From the NCBI RefSeq assembly GCF_030273315.1, contig NZ_CP127174.1:2666001-2730000 (forward strand): 64,000 bases of DNA, written 5' to 3'. The DNA is from Natrialbaceae archaeon AArc-T1-2 (lineage in GTDB: Archaea; Halobacteriota; Halobacteria; Halobacteriales; Natrialbaceae). The first letter of the stretch is position 1. Every line of letters begins with the position of its first letter. A model generated the notes under the pieces. That model worked only from the letters and a program-made list of their open reading frames with translations. It was not told where the DNA came from and searched no databases. A program made the position numbers and the translations under genes. This document shows positions 20,181 through 29,144 of this stretch, one piece after another.

Positions 20181-21391
20181 TCGTTCGCCCCCGTCGGAAT
20201 CCGTCCGGCGGCGTACAGGACGAGCGCGACCGCGAGCAGAGCCGCGATACTGGCCGCAAAGAGTCGGATTGCTGCATCGAACGCTACCCCGAAGTCGACG
20301 AGCGTGCCGAGGATCACACTGCCGGTCGCCTGGATCGGCATCATCGTGCCGCTGAACAGCGCGTAAGCACTGGCGCGATTCTCGTCCGGAAGCGAGGCGA
20401 GCAGGTAGGTGTCGACAGCGGGAAAGAGTCCGTGAACGAGAAGTCCCGTGATCGCGGTGACGGCGAAGATCGCGAAGACGCCCTCGACGTAGGTCACTGC
20501 GAAAAGCGACGCGACGAACCCGCCCGCGAGCGCGAGGATCAGCGGAACGAACCGCACGCGGTCGGCGACGACACCGGCGAGGGCGAACGCCGGTACGCCG
20601 GCAGCGAACAGCACCGTCAGGGCGGTTCGCGCGCGACGCTCGGAGAACCCCTTGGTCTCGACGAGGTAGGTTACGTAGAAGTTAAACACTCCGTTCCAGA
20701 CCAGCCCTGTGAATCCGACGATCGCCACGCCAGTCACGACGATCGGCCACTGCCGACGGAACGCGACGAGCAACCGTCGGTCGGCCGCCCCTGCCTCGGG
20801 TAGCGTTGCCCGTTTCGCAGCGACGAAAAGCGCGATCGTCGCGAACAGGGCCGCAGCCGAGATCGACAGGAAGACGACCCGCCAGGCGGCAATCGGCCAC
20901 GGGACCGCGAAGTACGCACCGACCAGAAGCGGGGCTGTGACGGCGGCGACCTGACTCGAGGTGCCGTGGATCCCGATCGCTCGGCCGACCCGCGTCGGAA
21001 ATAACTCGCTGACGAGCGGGCTCGCAGCGACGAAGTACATCCCGCTTGCGATCCCCATCAGGAAAGCGCCGACGTAAAGCATCGACAGCGTGCCGGCGGC
21101 CGCCGCAAACAGCGACGCGCCGGCGAGAACGAGTCCCGTGAGGAGGACGACCCGGTGGCGCGGGTACCGCGTGAGTAGGTAGCCCGTCGGGAACCGCAAC
21201 GAGGCGCTTCCAACCCAGGCGAGGGTCGCGAGCAGGCCGACCTCGGCCGCACTCGCGTCGAAGGTCGTCCGAAACGGCTCGAGCAACGGCGCGTAGATCA
21301 CCCGGCCGAGGTTGACCAGAAAGACGAGCAGACACAGCGATCCGAAGAGTTGGCTTCGTCGGCTCGCAGTCGGAAGCACCGTCTCGGCCAT
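20177..21391 (-). CDS. Major facilitator superfamily permease
   Basis: This 404-aa protein has about twelve transmembrane helices in two halves. MFS features are the LLATLAWVGSASLRFPTGYLLTRYPRHRVV region (motif A-like loop after helix 2), the repeated G/A-rich helices, and a charged central loop (AAKRATLPEAGAADRR at about 200-215). It probably exports or imports a small molecule across the cytoplasmic membrane; the substrate cannot be read. The N-terminus MAETVLPTASRRSQLFGSL fits ATG 21391. It converges on the Tat protein gene with a 4-base overlap. Confidence 0.85.
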   Translation of the reverse strand: MAETVLPTASRRSQLFGSLCLLVFLVNLGRVIYAPLLEPFRTTFDASAAEVGLLATLAWVGSASLRFPTGYLLTRYPRHRVVLLTGLVLAGASLFAAAAGTLSMLYVGAFLMGIASGMYFVAASPLVSELFPTRVGRAIGIHGTSSQVAAVTAPLLVGAYFAVPWPIAAWRVVFLSISAAALFATIALFVAAKRATLPEAGAADRRLLVAFRRQWPIVVTGVAIVGFTGLVWNGVFNFYVTYLVETKGFSERRARTALTVLFAAGVPAFALAGVVADRVRFVPLILALAGGFVASLFAVTYVEGVFAIFAVTAITGLLVHGLFPAVDTYLLASLPDENRASAYALFSGTMMPIQATGSVILGTLVDFGVAFDAAIRLFAASIAALLAVALVLYAAGRIPTGAND

Positions 21392-21508
21392 AGCTGTCCG
21401 CTCATACCGAACGGGGTCAATACTTTCGAACCGGTGCCCGAATTATCAGCCACGATGACAATCACCGAAGCCCATGTCTTTTTCTTCCCGTCCGTCGTAC
21501 ACCGAAGC

Positions 21509-21679
21509 ATGAAATCGATCCGGAAGGCGCTTCGGGACGGCGAACTCGAGAAAGACACCTACGACCGCATCGTCTGTGAGCAGTGTGGTAAACCGCTGAA
21601 GACCGAGAACGACCCGGACTCGATCGAGACGATCCGCATCTGTCCGGACTGCAATACAGAGTGGAAAGAGATCCGGTAA
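21509..21679 (+). CDS. 56-aa zinc-finger micro-protein (HVO_0758-like)
   Basis: A 56-residue protein with two CxxC knuckles, CEQCGK at 23-28 and CPDCNTEW at 44-51, predicted to bind one zinc. The start MKSIRKALRDGELEKDTYDR and the length closely recall the small haloarchaeal zinc-finger protein known as HVO_0758 in Haloferax; this is from memory. The frame stays open further upstream, but the AUG at 21509 gives the conserved N-terminus. It may act as a small regulator in the cytoplasm. It stands alone between the MFS and aldo/keto reductase genes. Confidence 0.85.
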   Translation: MKSIRKALRDGELEKDTYDRIVCEQCGKPLKTENDPDSIETIRICPDCNTEWKEIR

Positions 21680-21685
21680 CGACAA

Positions 21686-22768
21686 CTACTCGAGGACGGC
21701 CCCGATCGCCTCGTCGTCGAGCGGAGCGAACGCACCCGCGTCGACGTTCTCCCGGACGTGTGTCTCGGTACTCGTACCCACGAGCGACGCGGTCACGCCG
21801 GGTGCCGACCGCGCGACGTTGATTGCCTGCTGGACCGGCGTCTCGTCGTCGCGTCGATCGACCGACGGGACGCCGTCGGCGAGTGAGCCCTGTGCGATGG
21901 ACGCGCTCGTGACGACGTCGACGTCCGTTTCGAGCGCGTACTCGAGTACGGAGGCGGGCCCGTCGGGGCCGTCGTGGGCTCGCTCGGTCGCCGCCTCCGG
22001 CATGGCCGCGTTGAACGGCAACTGGATCGCCCGAAAGCGCGTCTCTTCTGCGCCGACTGTCCGCGCAGCGGTCCGCGCTCGCTCGAGAACGGCCGGCACG
22101 GAGAGGTATGAGGGGTGGTCTGACGGAACCCGAAACGCCTGCCAGGTCGCCACGCCGTAGCAGCCGATGTCGCCGGCGTCGGCCCGCTCTTCGAGTCGGA
22201 CGAACGCGTCCTCGAGGGCGTCGTAAACCGCCTCGCGGGAGCGTTCGCGGAGCTGGGTCGCCGGGTTGTGGACGTAGTAACAGTCGATCGTCTCGAGACC
22301 GAGATTCGCGAGCGAACGATCCAGCTGATCGTCGAGGTAGTCCGGGTCGATGCAGTGACTGCCGGCGACGAGGTCGTCGGGATCGAGGATCCCGGGCTCG
22401 ACGTACTCTTCGGTAACGTACGCGGTCGGGTCCGTCGGGTGGTCGCCGTCGAACGGCAGGTAGCCGCCTTTCGTCGCAACGAAGACAGCCTCGCGGTCGA
22501 CGTCGCTTCTCTCGAGTGCGCGACCGACGACGCGCTCGCTGCGCTGACAGCGGTAGTTGATCGCCGTGTCGATCACGTTACAGCCCGCCTCGAGGCCCGT
22601 TCGGATCGCCGCCTCGTAGTCGTCGTCGACGGCGTCGGTCGGATCCCCGAGGTAGGTACCGAGGCCGACGCTCGAGACGACGGCGTCGCCGAGCCGACGG
22701 AAGTATCCCTCCGCGAAGGCGTCCTCGTGTTCGTCGCGGTACGCTCGCGTCGCCGATCGGGTTGCCAT
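21686..22768 (-). CDS. Aldo/keto reductase family protein
   Basis: A 360-aa TIM-barrel oxidoreductase, predicted to reduce carbonyl compounds with NAD(P)H. Family features are GLGTYLGDPTDAV at the first strand, GCNVIDTAINYRCQRSER with the catalytic Asp/Tyr region (about 55-72), the VFVATKGGYLPF strand with the lysine, and IDCYYVHNPATQ with the conserved histidine (about 165). The C-terminal SLVGTSTETHVRENVDA resembles the cofactor-binding end of the fold. Length is slightly above typical because of the loop before IDCYYVHNP. It faces the zinc micro-protein convergently with 6 bases between the stops. Substrate unknown. Confidence 0.88.
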   Translation of the reverse strand: MATRSATRAYRDEHEDAFAEGYFRRLGDAVVSSVGLGTYLGDPTDAVDDDYEAAIRTGLEAGCNVIDTAINYRCQRSERVVGRALERSDVDREAVFVATKGGYLPFDGDHPTDPTAYVTEEYVEPGILDPDDLVAGSHCIDPDYLDDQLDRSLANLGLETIDCYYVHNPATQLRERSREAVYDALEDAFVRLEERADAGDIGCYGVATWQAFRVPSDHPSYLSVPAVLERARTAARTVGAEETRFRAIQLPFNAAMPEAATERAHDGPDGPASVLEYALETDVDVVTSASIAQGSLADGVPSVDRRDDETPVQQAINVARSAPGVTASLVGTSTETHVRENVDAGAFAPLDDEAIGAVLE

Positions 22769-22844
22769 GCGAGGCCATACGACCGCACGGCTGAAAAGTA
22801 CAGGTCGTGTCAGCTCGGCGTCGACGCATCGTCGCCGTTGATCG

Positions 22845-23564
22845 TCAGTGGCCGTCGCCGTCCTCGAGCGCCGCGCGGGTCCGGTCGTTGAACCCCTCGA
22901 GTTCGCGTCTCGCGGTGTGGGGCATATCCTCCGGCGGTGACCGGAGTGCGGGCTGGGCGTCCGGATCGAGGTCGGGCCAGCCGACGATCACGCGACCGAC
23001 CATACCGGTCTCCTCGTGGGTCGGGTGGTGACCGATGGGGCCTTGCCCGCGTTCGGGACCGTGGCCGTGTTCGACGATAGTGCAGGCGTAGTCGTAGATC
23101 CCCGCCTCCTCGAAGGTCAGTTCGAACGTCTCGCCCTCGGTCCGGAGCAGTTCACTTTCCCAGGGTTCGGCGGTCTCGGGAATCCGTCGCTCGCTCGCCG
23201 TGGGCAAGAGATCGGCGTTGTCCGGGTGATAGGCGACCGTATCGTGGCCGCCGCTGTCGATGACCCACGTCACCGCCCCGCCCTCCTCAAGGTGGACGAC
23301 GTGCGGGACGAAGTGGTGGGTGTCCTCGGCGTCGTCCGTCTCCATCGACACGTCGACGTGTTCTTCCGGATGTCCGAGTTCGTGATCGTACTCGTGGTCG
23401 TGGCCGTGACCGTCGTCATCGTCGGCAGTGGTCGTAGTATCAGTATCGTCGTCGGTCGTGCCGGCCGGGGAAGTGGTCCCGTCCAGACATCCTGCAAGGC
23501 CGGCCGCAATCGTGCCACCGGTAACGGCGAGCACGTACCGCCGGGTGGGCGTCTCGTCCGTCAT
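22845..23564 (-). CDS. Halocyanin-like cupredoxin, Tat lipoprotein
   Basis: A membrane-anchored blue-copper electron carrier of 239 aa. The N-terminus has twin arginines (RRYVLAVTGG) and a lipobox LAGC with the lipidated cysteine at 26, then an Asp/Thr linker and a His/Asp-rich stretch (HGHDHEYDHELGHPEEHVD). The cupredoxin fold follows; likely copper ligands are H107, C161, a histidine and M188. Odd: between C161 and the usual PTHEETGM ligand loop there is an insertion of about 19 residues rich in His and Gly. It ends with an unusual ~40-residue helical tail. The gene starts right after the SHOCT gene stop (ATGA overlap), so the two form an operon. Confidence 0.85.
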   Translation of the reverse strand: MTDETPTRRYVLAVTGGTIAAGLAGCLDGTTSPAGTTDDDTDTTTTADDDDGHGHDHEYDHELGHPEEHVDVSMETDDAEDTHHFVPHVVHLEEGGAVTWVIDSGGHDTVAYHPDNADLLPTASERRIPETAEPWESELLRTEGETFELTFEEAGIYDYACTIVEHGHGPERGQGPIGHHPTHEETGMVGRVIVGWPDLDPDAQPALRSPPEDMPHTARRELEGFNDRTRAALEDGDGH

Positions 23565-23893
23565 CGGTTCTCCCCCTGCGACAGGAGCCGTCGTCGGCGT
23601 TTCTCGAACTCCGCCTCGGAGAGTTCGCCCCGGGCGTAGCGCTCCCGAAGCTCCGACAGTGCACGGTCGTGGCCGTCCGCGTTCTCGGATCGGTCGCCTC
23701 CGCTGGCCGCGAGAGCGAGGACTGCCACGACCGCAAGAACGAAGAAGAGTCCGGGCCCCATCCAGCCGCCGAACGGTCCCCAGCCCCAGCCATCGCCCAT
23801 CGATCCGCCAGGACCGTGTTGGGCAACGACTATGCTGACGCCGGCGAGGAGGACGACACCGCCAGTACCCGGTGTGAACGTATACTGCGCCAT
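23561..23893 (-). CDS. Small membrane protein with C-terminal SHOCT domain, paired with the cupredoxin
   Basis: This 110-aa protein has an N-terminal hydrophobic segment (about 10-25), a glycine/tryptophan-rich stretch (MGDGWGWGPFGGWMG), a second helix (about 47-64) and a C-terminal SHOCT motif (ALSELRERYARGELSEAEFEKRRRRL). SHOCT is a short domain of uncertain role, possibly in oligomerisation. ATG 23893 is chosen because the frame upstream is not protein-like. The stop overlaps the cupredoxin ATG. The same architecture occurs again beside the copper ATPase at 46036, which links this protein type to copper handling. Confidence 0.82.
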   Translation of the reverse strand: MAQYTFTPGTGGVVLLAGVSIVVAQHGPGGSMGDGWGWGPFGGWMGPGLFFVLAVVAVLALAASGGDRSENADGHDRALSELRERYARGELSEAEFEKRRRRLLSQGENR

Positions 23894-24021
23894 AAGCGAG
23901 AGAGGATACGGGGACGGAAAAGTATTGTTGGTCGACCGGTAGCGACGGGTCCGACGCCCCGAACGGAGGCCGTCGGCCGGACCACCCACTGGTAAGTACC
24001 GTGCACTCACACCTGTCGTGT

Positions 24022-25206
24022 ATGGCTGGATCCGAAGACGAACCCGCCCCCGACGTCAGTACCGACGCGTTTCGCGACCGCGGGAACGGCCTCGAGGTCG
24101 CCGTCGTCGGCGCGGGTGCCGTCGGCGCGACCGCAACGTACGATCTCGCCCGCGAGGGAGCCGACGTGACGCTGTACGACCGCGATACCGTCGCAAGCGG
24201 TGCGAGCGGGCGGGCCGCGGGGATCTGTTACGACGCATTCGCCGACCAGCCCGACGCCACCCTCGCGAGCGACGCGATCGAACGGTTCCGGGCGCTGTCG
24301 GGCGATGACACGTTCCCGTTCGTGGAGTGTCCCTACGTCTGGCTCGCTCGAGACGGCGACGACCGCCGTATCGAGGCGATCCGGGAGGGGATCGAGCGCA
24401 TGCAGGCAAACGGCGTCGTCGCCCTCGAGATGGATCCCGACGAGTTCGCGGAACGCTTCCCCGCGCTCGAACACGAGGACGTCGCGGTCGCGGGAATCGC
24501 CGGTGCGGCCGGCTACACCGATCCCGCAGCTTACACCGCCTGTCTGGCAGCCGCAGCGACCGGCGCTGGCGCGACTCTCGAGACTAACACGCCCGTTTCG
24601 GTCCGAACCGATCCGCCGCGGGTCGTTCCCGAAGGCGGTCCGGAACGCGAGGTCGACGCCGTTCTCGTCGCCGCGGGCGCGCACACGAAACGGCTGCTCG
24701 CGGACGCCGGCGTTCCGATCGCGATGAAACCGTACCGGGTACAGGTCCTGACCGCGACGGCCGATATCACAGAGCCGATGCTCTACGACGCGACCGACGA
24801 CGTCTACGCCCGACCACACCCCGACGGGCTGCTCGCAGGCGACGGGACCGAGTTACGGGAGGCCGACCCCGACGGCTACGACCGCGACGCGGACCCGGGG
24901 TTCGCCGACGACCTCGCGACTCGCGTCGCGGACCGCTTCTCCGGCGCCGATCTCGAGGTGATCGAGGCCTGGGCGGGGCTCTGTACGGCGACGCCGGACC
25001 GGAACCCACTCGTGGGAGAGCTCCGTGACGGACTCTACGTCGCGACCGGATTCCAGGGCCACGGTTTCATGCGCGCGCCGGCGATCGGCGAGCGGATCGC
25101 GGACGAGATTCTCGGCGGCGACGGAATCGACGCCTTCGATCCGACGCGGGTGTCCGGCGACGAGACGTTCGACATCGCGGCGGGGATGACGGTCGACGGG
25201 AATTAG
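24022..25206 (+). CDS. FAD-dependent oxidoreductase (DAO family)
   Basis: This 394-aa flavoprotein is of the glycine/D-amino-acid oxidase type. The Rossmann motif VVGAGAVGATATYDLAREG is at about 24-42, followed by the acidic FAD-ribose contact (LYDRDTVASG), and the C-terminal FAD-binding part (WAGLCTATPDRNPLVGE... GFQGHGFMRAPAIGERIADEI) is complete. It probably oxidises an amine such as glycine, sarcosine or a proline-like compound; the substrate cannot be assigned. A GTG at 24001 is an alternative start, but ATG 24022 gives the better haloarchaeal N-terminus. The end overlaps the convergent Hsp20 gene by 4 bases. Confidence 0.87.
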   Translation: MAGSEDEPAPDVSTDAFRDRGNGLEVAVVGAGAVGATATYDLAREGADVTLYDRDTVASGASGRAAGICYDAFADQPDATLASDAIERFRALSGDDTFPFVECPYVWLARDGDDRRIEAIREGIERMQANGVVALEMDPDEFAERFPALEHEDVAVAGIAGAAGYTDPAAYTACLAAAATGAGATLETNTPVSVRTDPPRVVPEGGPEREVDAVLVAAGAHTKRLLADAGVPIAMKPYRVQVLTATADITEPMLYDATDDVYARPHPDGLLAGDGTELREADPDGYDRDADPGFADDLATRVADRFSGADLEVIEAWAGLCTATPDRNPLVGELRDGLYVATGFQGHGFMRAPAIGERIADEILGGDGIDAFDPTRVSGDETFDIAAGMTVDGN

Positions 25207-25619
25207 TCGTCGATCTCGATCGATTCGGCGTCGGCCTCCGAGGAGCGCTCTTTCGGAATCTCGACGTTCAAGGTTCCGTACTCGGTGAGTCTGGCCGTCC
25301 CCGCGTCGGGGTCGACGGTCGCGTCGTCGGGAAGCGTCGCCTCGCCGTCGAGGGTCATTCCGCGACCGGGAAATCGCATCTCGAACCCGTCGTGAAACTC
25401 ACGAAACCGATCGACTCGAATCTTTACCGTACCGTTTACGTACCGAACCTGGACGTCGTCTCGTTCGGCTCCCGGTGCGTCGAAGACGACGAGATACGAG
25501 CCCTCGTTCTCGAGGACGTCGACCGGCAGCGATCGTTGCTCGTGGAGATGGCTACTTGCACGGCCGATCCCCCGGTAGAGCGTGCTTCCGACCGCGTTCC
25601 CGAGATCTCTGAAACTCAC
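25203..25619 (-). CDS. Hsp20/alpha-crystallin small heat-shock protein
   Basis: This 138-aa chaperone keeps unfolding proteins soluble in oligomeric particles. The crystallin domain runs from about residue 32 to 125: PVDVLENEGSYLVVFDAPGA, the VRYVNGTVKIRVDRF strands and a final strand region LTEYGTLNVEIPKE, in which an IPK segment stands for the usual I-x-I/V tail motif. The N-terminal arm (MSFRDLGNAVGSTLYRGIG) is short and amphipathic. The A-G-x-L-motif is GTLNVEIP, typical of haloarchaeal Hsp20. An AT-rich stretch at 25707-25738 upstream probably contains its promoter. Confidence 0.9.
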   Translation of the reverse strand: MSFRDLGNAVGSTLYRGIGRASSHLHEQRSLPVDVLENEGSYLVVFDAPGAERDDVQVRYVNGTVKIRVDRFREFHDGFEMRFPGRGMTLDGEATLPDDATVDPDAGTARLTEYGTLNVEIPKERSSEADAESIEIDD

Positions 25620-25720
25620 GAGCCATCACCTCGAGCCCGAGCCGGACGCAAGCGGGGGCGACTGAGAGCGGGTTGCGTCATTCGCATCCCCTTCTATGGT
25701 AGCCGCGTTCATATCGTTTT

Positions 25721-25735
25721 TGAATAAAATAAACG
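25721..25735 (-). promoter_or_regulatory. AT-rich promoter candidate for the Hsp20 gene
   Basis: On the minus strand this reads CGTTTATTTTATTCA, the most AT-rich stretch in the area, in an otherwise GC-rich gap. It lies about 100 bases before the Hsp20 start, so the mRNA would have a leader of about 75 nt, unusual here. Confidence 0.4.
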
Positions 25736-25767
25736 TCAGACGATTTCCCGACTCACGGCCGTCGTTG

Positions 25768-25926
25768 TCAGAGGTCGATCGCCTCGAGGGCCTCGGTCGT
25801 CCCGCAGTACGGACACGCGAAGTCCGCGACCGTCGTCTCGTCGGGCATCTCGTAAGTGTAGTGTAACTCGAACATGTCGAGGGTGCAGTCGTCGTCGGTA
25901 CAGACGACCTCGAGCGTCGCTGGCAT
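25768..25926 (-). CDS. 52-aa zinc-ribbon protein (DUF7559-like)
   Basis: A tiny protein of 52 residues starting MPATLEVVCTDDDC and ending in FACPYCGTTEALEAIDL. The cysteines at 9 and 14 with CPYC at 39-42 form a likely zinc site. Sequence and size match a small protein widely conserved in haloarchaea (DUF7559 by recall), function unknown. The ATG at 25926 is followed by coherent codons to TGA at 25768. It points away from the protease gene, from which it is separated by about 160 bases. Confidence 0.8.
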   Translation of the reverse strand: MPATLEVVCTDDDCTLDMFELHYTYEMPDETTVADFACPYCGTTEALEAIDL

Positions 25927-26084
25927 GGACGCAGATACTCGCGCGACGACAATCAGCCTACGGATCCTGGCGACGCGATCGTCCGTCGGCGACCGACGAC
26001 CGGCGTTTTCGTTCGGTTCGCACTCGTCGGCCTCGAGGGTGACCTTTTTGCGGTCCGTTGCGCTATTCGGAGGTACGAGACTGG

Positions 26085-27269
26085 ATGTTCAAAAGTTATC
26101 GCATCGGCCAGGCGTTCGGGATCCCGCTCAAGCTCGACGTCACCTTGTTGCTCGTGTTACCCCTGTTCGCCTGGGTGATCGGCGCACAGATCGAGACCGT
26201 CGTACCCATCCTGAACCAGGTGTTCGGGACGGACATCGCGGCCGATGCGCTTGCCGGTGTCGTGTGGCCGTTGATCGTCGGTCTCCTCGCGGCCATCGGA
26301 CTGTTCATCGGCGTCGCGCTCCACGAGTTCGGCCACGCGCTGGTCGCGCTCCGTTACGACTACGACATTGACTCGATCACTCTCTGGCTGCTCGGCGGAG
26401 TCGCCCAGCTCGTCGATCGACCGCGGGACTGGCGTCACGAATTCTGGATCGCTATCGCCGGTCCGATCGTCAGTCTGGCCGTCGGCGTCGTCTGCTATCT
26501 CGCCTTACTCGTGGTGCCGGCCGGGATGGACGTCACCGCCTTCGTACTCGCGTATCTCGCGCTCTTGAACGTCGGGCTGGCCGTCTTCAACATGCTTCCA
26601 GCGTTTCCGCTCGACGGCGGGCGCGTCCTCCGGGCGATTCTCGCACGGTCGATGAGCTACGTTCGCGCGACGAAGGTGGTGACGCTGGTCGGAAAGGGGT
26701 TCGCGATCTTGCTCGGACTCGGCGGACTCGCCACGGTCAACGTCTTCTGGGTCGCCATCGCGATTTTCGTCTACATCGCCGCGACGGCCGAGAGCCGCCA
26801 GATGATGCTCGATGCGACGCTCGACGGACTCACGGCTCGCGACGTGATGCGACGCGCCTCGGAGCTGTCGACGGTGCCGCCCGAACTGACGGTCGATCGG
26901 CTCCTCGAGCGGATGTTCCAGGAGCGCCAGACGTACTACCCCGTCGTCAGGGACGGACAGATCGGCGGCGTCGTGACGCTCGAAGACGTCCAGGAACTCG
27001 AGCGAACACAGCGAGTGGCCGCACGCGTCGGCGACGTCATGACGTCGTTTGATGCGCTCGAGCGAATCTCGGCCGACAGCGACGCGATGACCGCGTTTCA
27101 GCGACTCCAACAGAGCGAGAGCGAGCACTTGCTCGTCGTCGAGGACGGAAGCGTCGTCGGGGTTCTCACACTCGAGGATCTGCTCTCGACCCAGGAGATC
27201 GTCCGCGAACACAGGCGAGTCGACGATCGGTCGCCGCGACGGGAGCCACAGCGTCAACGACGGCTGTGA
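26085..27269 (+). CDS. Site-2-protease-like M50 metallopeptidase with CBS domains
   Basis: A membrane protease of 394 aa that would cut substrates inside the lipid bilayer. The zinc motif HEFGH is at 80-84 in a helix, and the third ligand is in the AFPLDGGRVL motif near 174-183. About six helices occupy the first 240 residues; two CBS domains follow (about 255-310 and 318-372), a nucleotide-sensing regulatory module. A perfect GGAGGT at 26069-26074, ten bases upstream, supports ATG 26085 over the TTG at 26058. The gene is monocistronic or first of an operon; target unknown. Confidence 0.92.
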   Translation: MFKSYRIGQAFGIPLKLDVTLLLVLPLFAWVIGAQIETVVPILNQVFGTDIAADALAGVVWPLIVGLLAAIGLFIGVALHEFGHALVALRYDYDIDSITLWLLGGVAQLVDRPRDWRHEFWIAIAGPIVSLAVGVVCYLALLVVPAGMDVTAFVLAYLALLNVGLAVFNMLPAFPLDGGRVLRAILARSMSYVRATKVVTLVGKGFAILLGLGGLATVNVFWVAIAIFVYIAATAESRQMMLDATLDGLTARDVMRRASELSTVPPELTVDRLLERMFQERQTYYPVVRDGQIGGVVTLEDVQELERTQRVAARVGDVMTSFDALERISADSDAMTAFQRLQQSESEHLLVVEDGSVVGVLTLEDLLSTQEIVREHRRVDDRSPRREPQRQRRL

Positions 27270-27324
27270 TACCCGCGACGGTCGTGTAGTCACCGTTTTA
27301 CGCCTCGAGCGGCTACGGCGAGCT

Positions 27325-29052
27325 ATGACAGACCCCGAGACGCTTTCGGTGACGATCGTCGACGGCTACGTCGACGAACCGGCACACTTCGGGGTCCCGC
27401 CGTACGTCTCGACGTACCCCCGGTACACGGCCGGTGCGCTCGTCGATGCCGGCGTCCCGCCGGAGCGGATCACCTACCACACGATCGACGGCCTCCGCGA
27501 CGAGCCCGACCGCTTCCGTGACGTCGACGACGCCGACTTGCTGATCTACCTGGGCGGGATGACCGTCCCCGGCAACTACGTCGGCGGGACGCCCGCCGAA
27601 CCCGACGAGGTGCGCGAACTCGCCTGGACGGCGAGCGGAACGACCCTGATGGGTGGCCCCGTCAAATTCGGCGTCGGCGACGCAAACGAGGGGGCGATCG
27701 AGACCGAACGCCAGGACCTCGATTTCGATTTCGTCGCGAAAGGCGACGTCGAGGCCGCCGCCTACGACCTCGTCGCGAATGGCCTCGAGGGTTTCGGCGA
27801 CCGGATGCGCGACGTCAGCGAGGTCACTCGGTGGGCGCACAAGGGCGCGTTCGTCGTCGAACAACACCCCAACCACCCCGACTACCTTATCTGTGAACTC
27901 GAGACCTCTAGGGGGTGTGCGTATCGGTGTTCGTTCTGTACCGAGCCACTGTATGGCAACCCCGACTTCCGCCCGCCCGAGACGGTCGTCGCCGAAGTGG
28001 ATGCCCTCGCAGACCACGGGGTGAAACACTTCCGGCTCGGCCGGCAGGCGGACATCCTGGCCTACGGCGGCGACGGCGAAGCGCCTAACCCCGACGCCCT
28101 CCGGGAGCTATACGAGGGGATCCGGACGGTCGCACCCGACCTCGAGACGTTGCATCTGGACAATATGAACCCCATCACGATCGTGAACTGGCCGGAAAAA
28201 TCCAGGGAAGGGATCCGGATCATCGCCGATCACAACACGCCCGGGGATACGGCCGCCTTCGGCCTCGAGTCCGCGGACCCGGTCGTCCAGGAGGAGAACG
28301 ATCTCAACGTCTCCGCCACGGAGTGTCTCGAGGCGGTCCGGATCGTCAACGAGGAAGGTGGCTGGCGGCCGGGCGGTCCGGACGATCCGCAGGAAGGCGT
28401 CACGGGCGAAGACGACCCGATCCGGCTCCCCAAACTCCTTCCCGGGATCAACCTCGTTCACGGGCTCAAAGGCGAACGCGAGGAAACCTACGAGCACAAC
28501 CTCGAGTTCCTCTGGAACGTCTACGACGAGGGACTGATGCTCCGGCGGATCAACATCCGACAGGTGATGGCCTTCGCCGGCACCGAGATGTCCGAGACGG
28601 GTGCCGAGATTGCGAACGAACACAAGAAGCTGTTCAAGTCCTACAAACGACAGGTCCGCGAGGAGATCGACAACCCGATGCTCGAACGGGTCGCCCCGCC
28701 GGGCACCGTCTTGCCGGACGTCCACCTCGAGTACCACCAGGACGGCAAGACGTTCGGCCGTCAGCTGGGGACGTACCCGTTGCTCGTTGCGATCCCCGGC
28801 GAGCACCCGCTCGAGGAACGGCGAGACGTCGCGGTCGTCGATCACGGCTACCGGTCGGTCACCGGTGTCCCCTACCCACTCGATCTCAACGCCGCCTCGA
28901 TGGACGAACTCACGGCCGTTCCCGGTCTCGGGAAACGGCGAGCGGGCAACATCGTGGTGAACCGACCCTACGACTCCGTCGCCGAGGCTGATCTCGACGC
29001 TGACGTCGACGTCTCGCAGTTCGCGACGGTTAGTTCGCTCGAGCGCGTGTAG
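27325..29052 (+). CDS. Radical SAM enzyme with C-terminal helix-hairpin-helix
   Basis: This 575-aa protein belongs to the COG1031-like group. The radical SAM cluster cysteines are C198, C202 and C205 (RGCAYRCSFC), which bind a [4Fe-4S] cluster and S-adenosylmethionine. The N-terminal part (1-180) looks like the B12-binding-type Rossmann region of such enzymes, though I see no clear DxHxxG cobalamin motif. The C-terminus (about 515-555: LNAASMDELTAVPGLGKRRA) is a helix-hairpin-helix DNA/RNA-binding motif. That combination suggests a nucleic-acid-directed modification; the substrate is unknown. It precedes the TRAM protein, a possible RNA-binding partner. Confidence 0.88.
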   Translation: MTDPETLSVTIVDGYVDEPAHFGVPPYVSTYPRYTAGALVDAGVPPERITYHTIDGLRDEPDRFRDVDDADLLIYLGGMTVPGNYVGGTPAEPDEVRELAWTASGTTLMGGPVKFGVGDANEGAIETERQDLDFDFVAKGDVEAAAYDLVANGLEGFGDRMRDVSEVTRWAHKGAFVVEQHPNHPDYLICELETSRGCAYRCSFCTEPLYGNPDFRPPETVVAEVDALADHGVKHFRLGRQADILAYGGDGEAPNPDALRELYEGIRTVAPDLETLHLDNMNPITIVNWPEKSREGIRIIADHNTPGDTAAFGLESADPVVQEENDLNVSATECLEAVRIVNEEGGWRPGGPDDPQEGVTGEDDPIRLPKLLPGINLVHGLKGEREETYEHNLEFLWNVYDEGLMLRRINIRQVMAFAGTEMSETGAEIANEHKKLFKSYKRQVREEIDNPMLERVAPPGTVLPDVHLEYHQDGKTFGRQLGTYPLLVAIPGEHPLEERRDVAVVDHGYRSVTGVPYPLDLNAASMDELTAVPGLGKRRAGNIVVNRPYDSVAEADLDADVDVSQFATVSSLERV

Positions 29053-29144
29053 GGACGGCCCGGGGCCGCTTGCCACCGAATATCCGTCCGAGGTCGGTAG
29101 TTCTAATATGGATGGGCTTCTGACTGGAACCAGAGGGTCTCACT

